Positions 11,953-14,443 of a DNA stretch of 14,443 bases are shown here, one piece after another. The notes under the pieces were generated by a model. It was not told where the DNA came from, did not search any database, and was given only the letters and a program-made list of their open reading frames with translations. The stretch is from contig JABXJZ010000012.1 in NCBI GenBank assembly GCA_013375335.1, forward strand, positions 1-14,443, given 5' to 3'. The stretch's first letter is position 1, and every line of letters starts with the position of its first letter. The stretch is from Desulfobacterales bacterium (GTDB lineage: Bacteria > Desulfobacterota > DSM-4660 > Desulfatiglandales > B25-G16). The translations under genes and the position numbers were made by a program.

Positions 11953-14388
11953 ATGTTTAAAAAGAACACCCTAGAGGAATTCTTGAAGCGAGAGAAAAAG
12001 CAAGTTCCATTACTTCCCCTCAGGGATATAGTTATATTCCCCGGTATGGTAGTGCCGCTGTTCGTCGGAAGGGAGAAATCCATCAATGCACTGAAATATG
12101 CATTGTCCCAAGAGAAGGACATCTTTCTGGTCACCCAGAAGAATGCCAAAATGGATGACCCGAGCCTGAGGGATATATACTCCGTTGGTACCCTTTCCAC
12201 AGTCCTTCAGCTGCTTAAGATGGCTGACGGAACGGTCAAGGGCCTAGTGGAAGGAAAAAGCAGGGCCAAGATCAAGAACTATCTGCCCGAGGCTGGTTTC
12301 TTTATGGTTGAGGCGGAGAAAATTGTTGAACACTACGAACCAGACGTGAAGACCGAGGCCTTCATAAGGAGTATCCATTCCTCATTTGAGTCCTATGCGA
12401 GGCTCAACCAAAAGATTGATGACGATGTAGTTGAGCAAGTGACCTCCATTACCGATCCATCTCAACTTGTTAATACTGTGGCGGCTCATCTGATTACCAA
12501 GATAAAGGAAAAACAATCCCTGCTGGAGATAGAGGATGTAAATGGTAGGCTTGAAAAGCTTTACAAGGTATTGACTGCTGAGAACGATATCCTTGAGCTC
12601 GAGGAGAGCCTGAGGCAGAGGGTCAAGAAACAGATGGAGAAGACGCAAAAGAACTATTACCTCAACGAGCAGATGCGGGCAATACAGAAGGAAATGGGTC
12701 AGCAGGACGATTTTGCCAGTGAGCTCAAGGACCTCGAAAGAAGGATAAAGAACAAGAACCTACCAAAGGAGGCCGCGGCAAAGGTTAGACACGAATTTAA
12801 GAAATTGAAAATGATGACCGCCCAATCCGCAGAGGCCACAGTTGTACGGAACTACATTGATTGGATTCTATCCTTGCCCTGGCTCACCAAGACAAAGGAC
12901 AAACTAGATATCCAGGAGGCCGAAACCATACTTGAAGAGGACCATTATGGCCTATCCAAGCCTAAGGAGAGGATCCTGGAATATTTAGCTGTCCAGAAAC
13001 TCACAAAGAAGATCAAGGGACCTATTCTCTGTTTTGTTGGTCCGCCAGGTGTTGGCAAGACCTCCTTAGCCAAATCTGTGGCAAGGGCCCTGGGAAGGAA
13101 TTTCGTCAGGCTCTCTCTGGGCGGTGTCAGGGACGAAGCTGAGATACGAGGTCATAGGAGAACCTATATCGGGGCTTTACCGGGAAAGATCATCCAGTAT
13201 CTTAAAAGGGCAAAATCAAACAACCCCGTCTTCTGCCTGGATGAGGTAGACAAGATGAGTACCGATTTCAGGGGCGATCCATCAGCTGCCCTTCTGGAAG
13301 TGCTCGACCCAGAACAGAACAATGCCTTCAATGACCACTATCTCGATCTTGACTACAACCTTTCAGAGGTCCTTTTCATAACCACGGGCAATGACCTTTT
13401 CGGTATTCCACCGCCCTTACAGGATAGGATGGAGATCATAAGGCTGCCTGGTTATACGGAGATCGAAAAGCTGCATATTGCCAAAAGGTTTCTGATAAAG
13501 AAGCAGACCCAACAAAACGGCCTCACCGAGGATAATATCTCTTTTTCCGATCAGGCTATTTTGAACATAACCAGATATTATACGAGAGAGGCGGGGGTTC
13601 GAAACCTTGAAAGGGAAATAGCTGCTGTTTGCAGGAAGGTGGCTAAAGAGGTGAGCAAAAAAGGCATGGCTACAAGGCTGCGGATTAATGCAAATTCCCT
13701 TCATCGTTACTTAGGTGTCCACAAATTTCAGTATGGGAGGACTGAGGAAAAAGACGAGATCGGTATGGCCACTGGTTTGGCGTGGACGAGCGCAGGTGGC
13801 GAGTTGCTCCAGATAGAGACTACCGTTATGCCAGGAAAGGGGAACTTGGTTTTAACAGGTACTCTTGGGGATGTGATGAAGGAATCAGCTAAAGCCGCCT
13901 TAAGCTATGTTCGCACAAGGGGAAGAAGGCTCGGCCTGCCTGACGATTTTTGTGAACGGGTAGACATACACGTCCATATCCCTGAGGGTGCAACCCCTAA
14001 GGATGGGCCATCGGCGGGCATCACGGTAGCTACATCGATTGCCTCCGCTCTATTAAGGAAACGGGTTAAGAGAAACCTGGCTATGACCGGTGAAATAACT
14101 CTCAGGGGCAAGATACTTTCCATAGGAGGTCTCAAGGAGAAGATAATAGCTGCCCACAGGGGTGAAATACAAAGGGTTCTCATTCCTCAAGACAACAAAA
14201 AGGATATCGAGGAGATACCGCCGAGGGTTCTCAAGAAAGTCGAGTTAGTCCCTATCCGGCACATGGATGAGGTCCTTAAGGAGGCCCTTATTCTGGGAAA
14301 AGGTGAAGAACTCTTTCTCCCGGAGGACAAGTTCGAGCCTTTTACCTTGCCAAAAGAAGAGGCTCAATCTCAGGTGACTGCACACTAA
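11953..14388 (+). CDS. lon: Lon ATP-dependent protease
   Basis: 811 residues from the ATG at 11953, which has AAGGG 6 nt ahead; the TTG at 11947 overlaps that site and is less likely. It has a LON N-terminal substrate-binding domain (LPLRDIVIFPGMVVPLFVGR, about 17-36), a coiled coil, an AAA+ module with Walker A GPPGVGKTS (about 363-371) and Walker B FCLDEVDKM, and a C-terminal protease domain with catalytic Ser687 in PKDGPSAG and the Lys of GGLKEK near 730. Lon is a soluble hexamer that degrades misfolded and some regulatory proteins. It stands 9 nt behind clpX and looks co-transcribed. No terminator fits in the 4 nt before tRNA-Val. No heat-shock promoter or CIRCE element was seen in front of tig. 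Confidence 0.97.
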   Translation: MFKKNTLEEFLKREKKQVPLLPLRDIVIFPGMVVPLFVGREKSINALKYALSQEKDIFLVTQKNAKMDDPSLRDIYSVGTLSTVLQLLKMADGTVKGLVEGKSRAKIKNYLPEAGFFMVEAEKIVEHYEPDVKTEAFIRSIHSSFESYARLNQKIDDDVVEQVTSITDPSQLVNTVAAHLITKIKEKQSLLEIEDVNGRLEKLYKVLTAENDILELEESLRQRVKKQMEKTQKNYYLNEQMRAIQKEMGQQDDFASELKDLERRIKNKNLPKEAAAKVRHEFKKLKMMTAQSAEATVVRNYIDWILSLPWLTKTKDKLDIQEAETILEEDHYGLSKPKERILEYLAVQKLTKKIKGPILCFVGPPGVGKTSLAKSVARALGRNFVRLSLGGVRDEAEIRGHRRTYIGALPGKIIQYLKRAKSNNPVFCLDEVDKMSTDFRGDPSAALLEVLDPEQNNAFNDHYLDLDYNLSEVLFITTGNDLFGIPPPLQDRMEIIRLPGYTEIEKLHIAKRFLIKKQTQQNGLTEDNISFSDQAILNITRYYTREAGVRNLEREIAAVCRKVAKEVSKKGMATRLRINANSLHRYLGVHKFQYGRTEEKDEIGMATGLAWTSAGGELLQIETTVMPGKGNLVLTGTLGDVMKESAKAALSYVRTRGRRLGLPDDFCERVDIHVHIPEGATPKDGPSAGITVATSIASALLRKRVKRNLAMTGEITLRGKILSIGGLKEKIIAAHRGEIQRVLIPQDNKKDIEEIPPRVLKKVELVPIRHMDEVLKEALILGKGEELFLPEDKFEPFTLPKEEAQSQVTAH

Positions 14389-14392
14389 TTAC

Positions 14393-14443
14393 GGGCGGGT
14401 AGCTCAGTGGGAGAGCATCGGCCTTACAAGCCGAGGGTCACAG
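14393..14443 (+). tRNA. tRNA-Val (anticodon UAC), cut by window edge
   Basis: The 5' acceptor strand GGGCGGG (14393-14399), the D arm GCTC...GAGC, and the anticodon stem TCGGC/GCCGA around CTTACAA give anticodon TAC. The T arm and 3' acceptor lie beyond the window. It begins 4 nt after the lon stop codon, so it may be processed from the lon transcript. Confidence 0.93.

Noticed and set aside
1..14443. A changed genetic code with TGA as a sense codon
   Set aside because: clpP, tig, smsC, the methyltransferase and the HMA gene all end properly with TGA at family-typical lengths.
1..14443. CRISPR array, prophage or full insertion sequence
   Set aside because: No regularly spaced direct repeats, no phage structural genes and no transposase frame were found.

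Overview
The window reads as a chromosomal segment of an anaerobic, selenocysteine-using bacterium, most likely a member of the Desulfobacterota (the old Deltaproteobacteria) or a close relative. Four things point there: the tRNA-Leu/tig/clpP/clpX/lon run, a two-gene SufC-SufB (SmsC-SmsB) iron-sulfur system without SufD, SufS or SufE, an acyl-CoA dehydrogenase, and two genes in which an in-frame TGA sits exactly where a redox or metal-binding cysteine is expected. The taxonomic call is inference; no rRNA is present.

Layout. 1-465 (-): N-terminal part of an acyl-CoA dehydrogenase with a sigma70-like promoter and a perfect dyad (operator candidate) in its leader. 939-1127 (+): very short cold-shock protein with its own terminator. 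1499-1990 (-): peroxiredoxin-like selenoprotein read through TGA. 2045-2752: gene-free, rich in hairpins. 2753-3127 (-): PilZ-domain protein. 3128-4015: gene-poor, holding a 273-bp near-perfect palindrome (3668-3940). 4016-5435 (+): orotate phosphoribosyltransferase family protein and a CoA-pyrophosphatase-type Nudix hydrolase. 5515-5591: tRNA-Pro(CGG) with promoter and terminator. 5727-7719 (+): smsC, smsB and a small selenocysteine-containing HMA-domain lipoprotein, apparently one operon. 7837-8571 (+): SAM-dependent methyltransferase. 8634-8720: tRNA-Leu(UAG). 8743-14388 (+): tig, clpP, clpX, lon, the trigger factor and ATP-dependent proteolysis cluster. 14393-end: tRNA-Val(UAC), cut by the window edge.

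The most notable content is the pair of probable selenoproteins. Each would be missed or split by standard gene calling. In each the TGA replaces a cysteine of a recognisable motif (W-U-G-F-C in the peroxiredoxin, C-G-G-U in the HMA domain), the reading frame stays intact and family-like on both sides, and a small hairpin with a G among the first two loop bases lies 16-22 nt after the TGA, as expected of a bacterial SECIS element. TGA also ends many ordinary genes here, so this is not a changed genetic code. The HMA gene uses TGA both internally and as its stop. Its position overlapping the end of smsB suggests a role at the cell envelope linked to metal, thiol or selenium chemistry and perhaps to Fe-S assembly; that link is inference.
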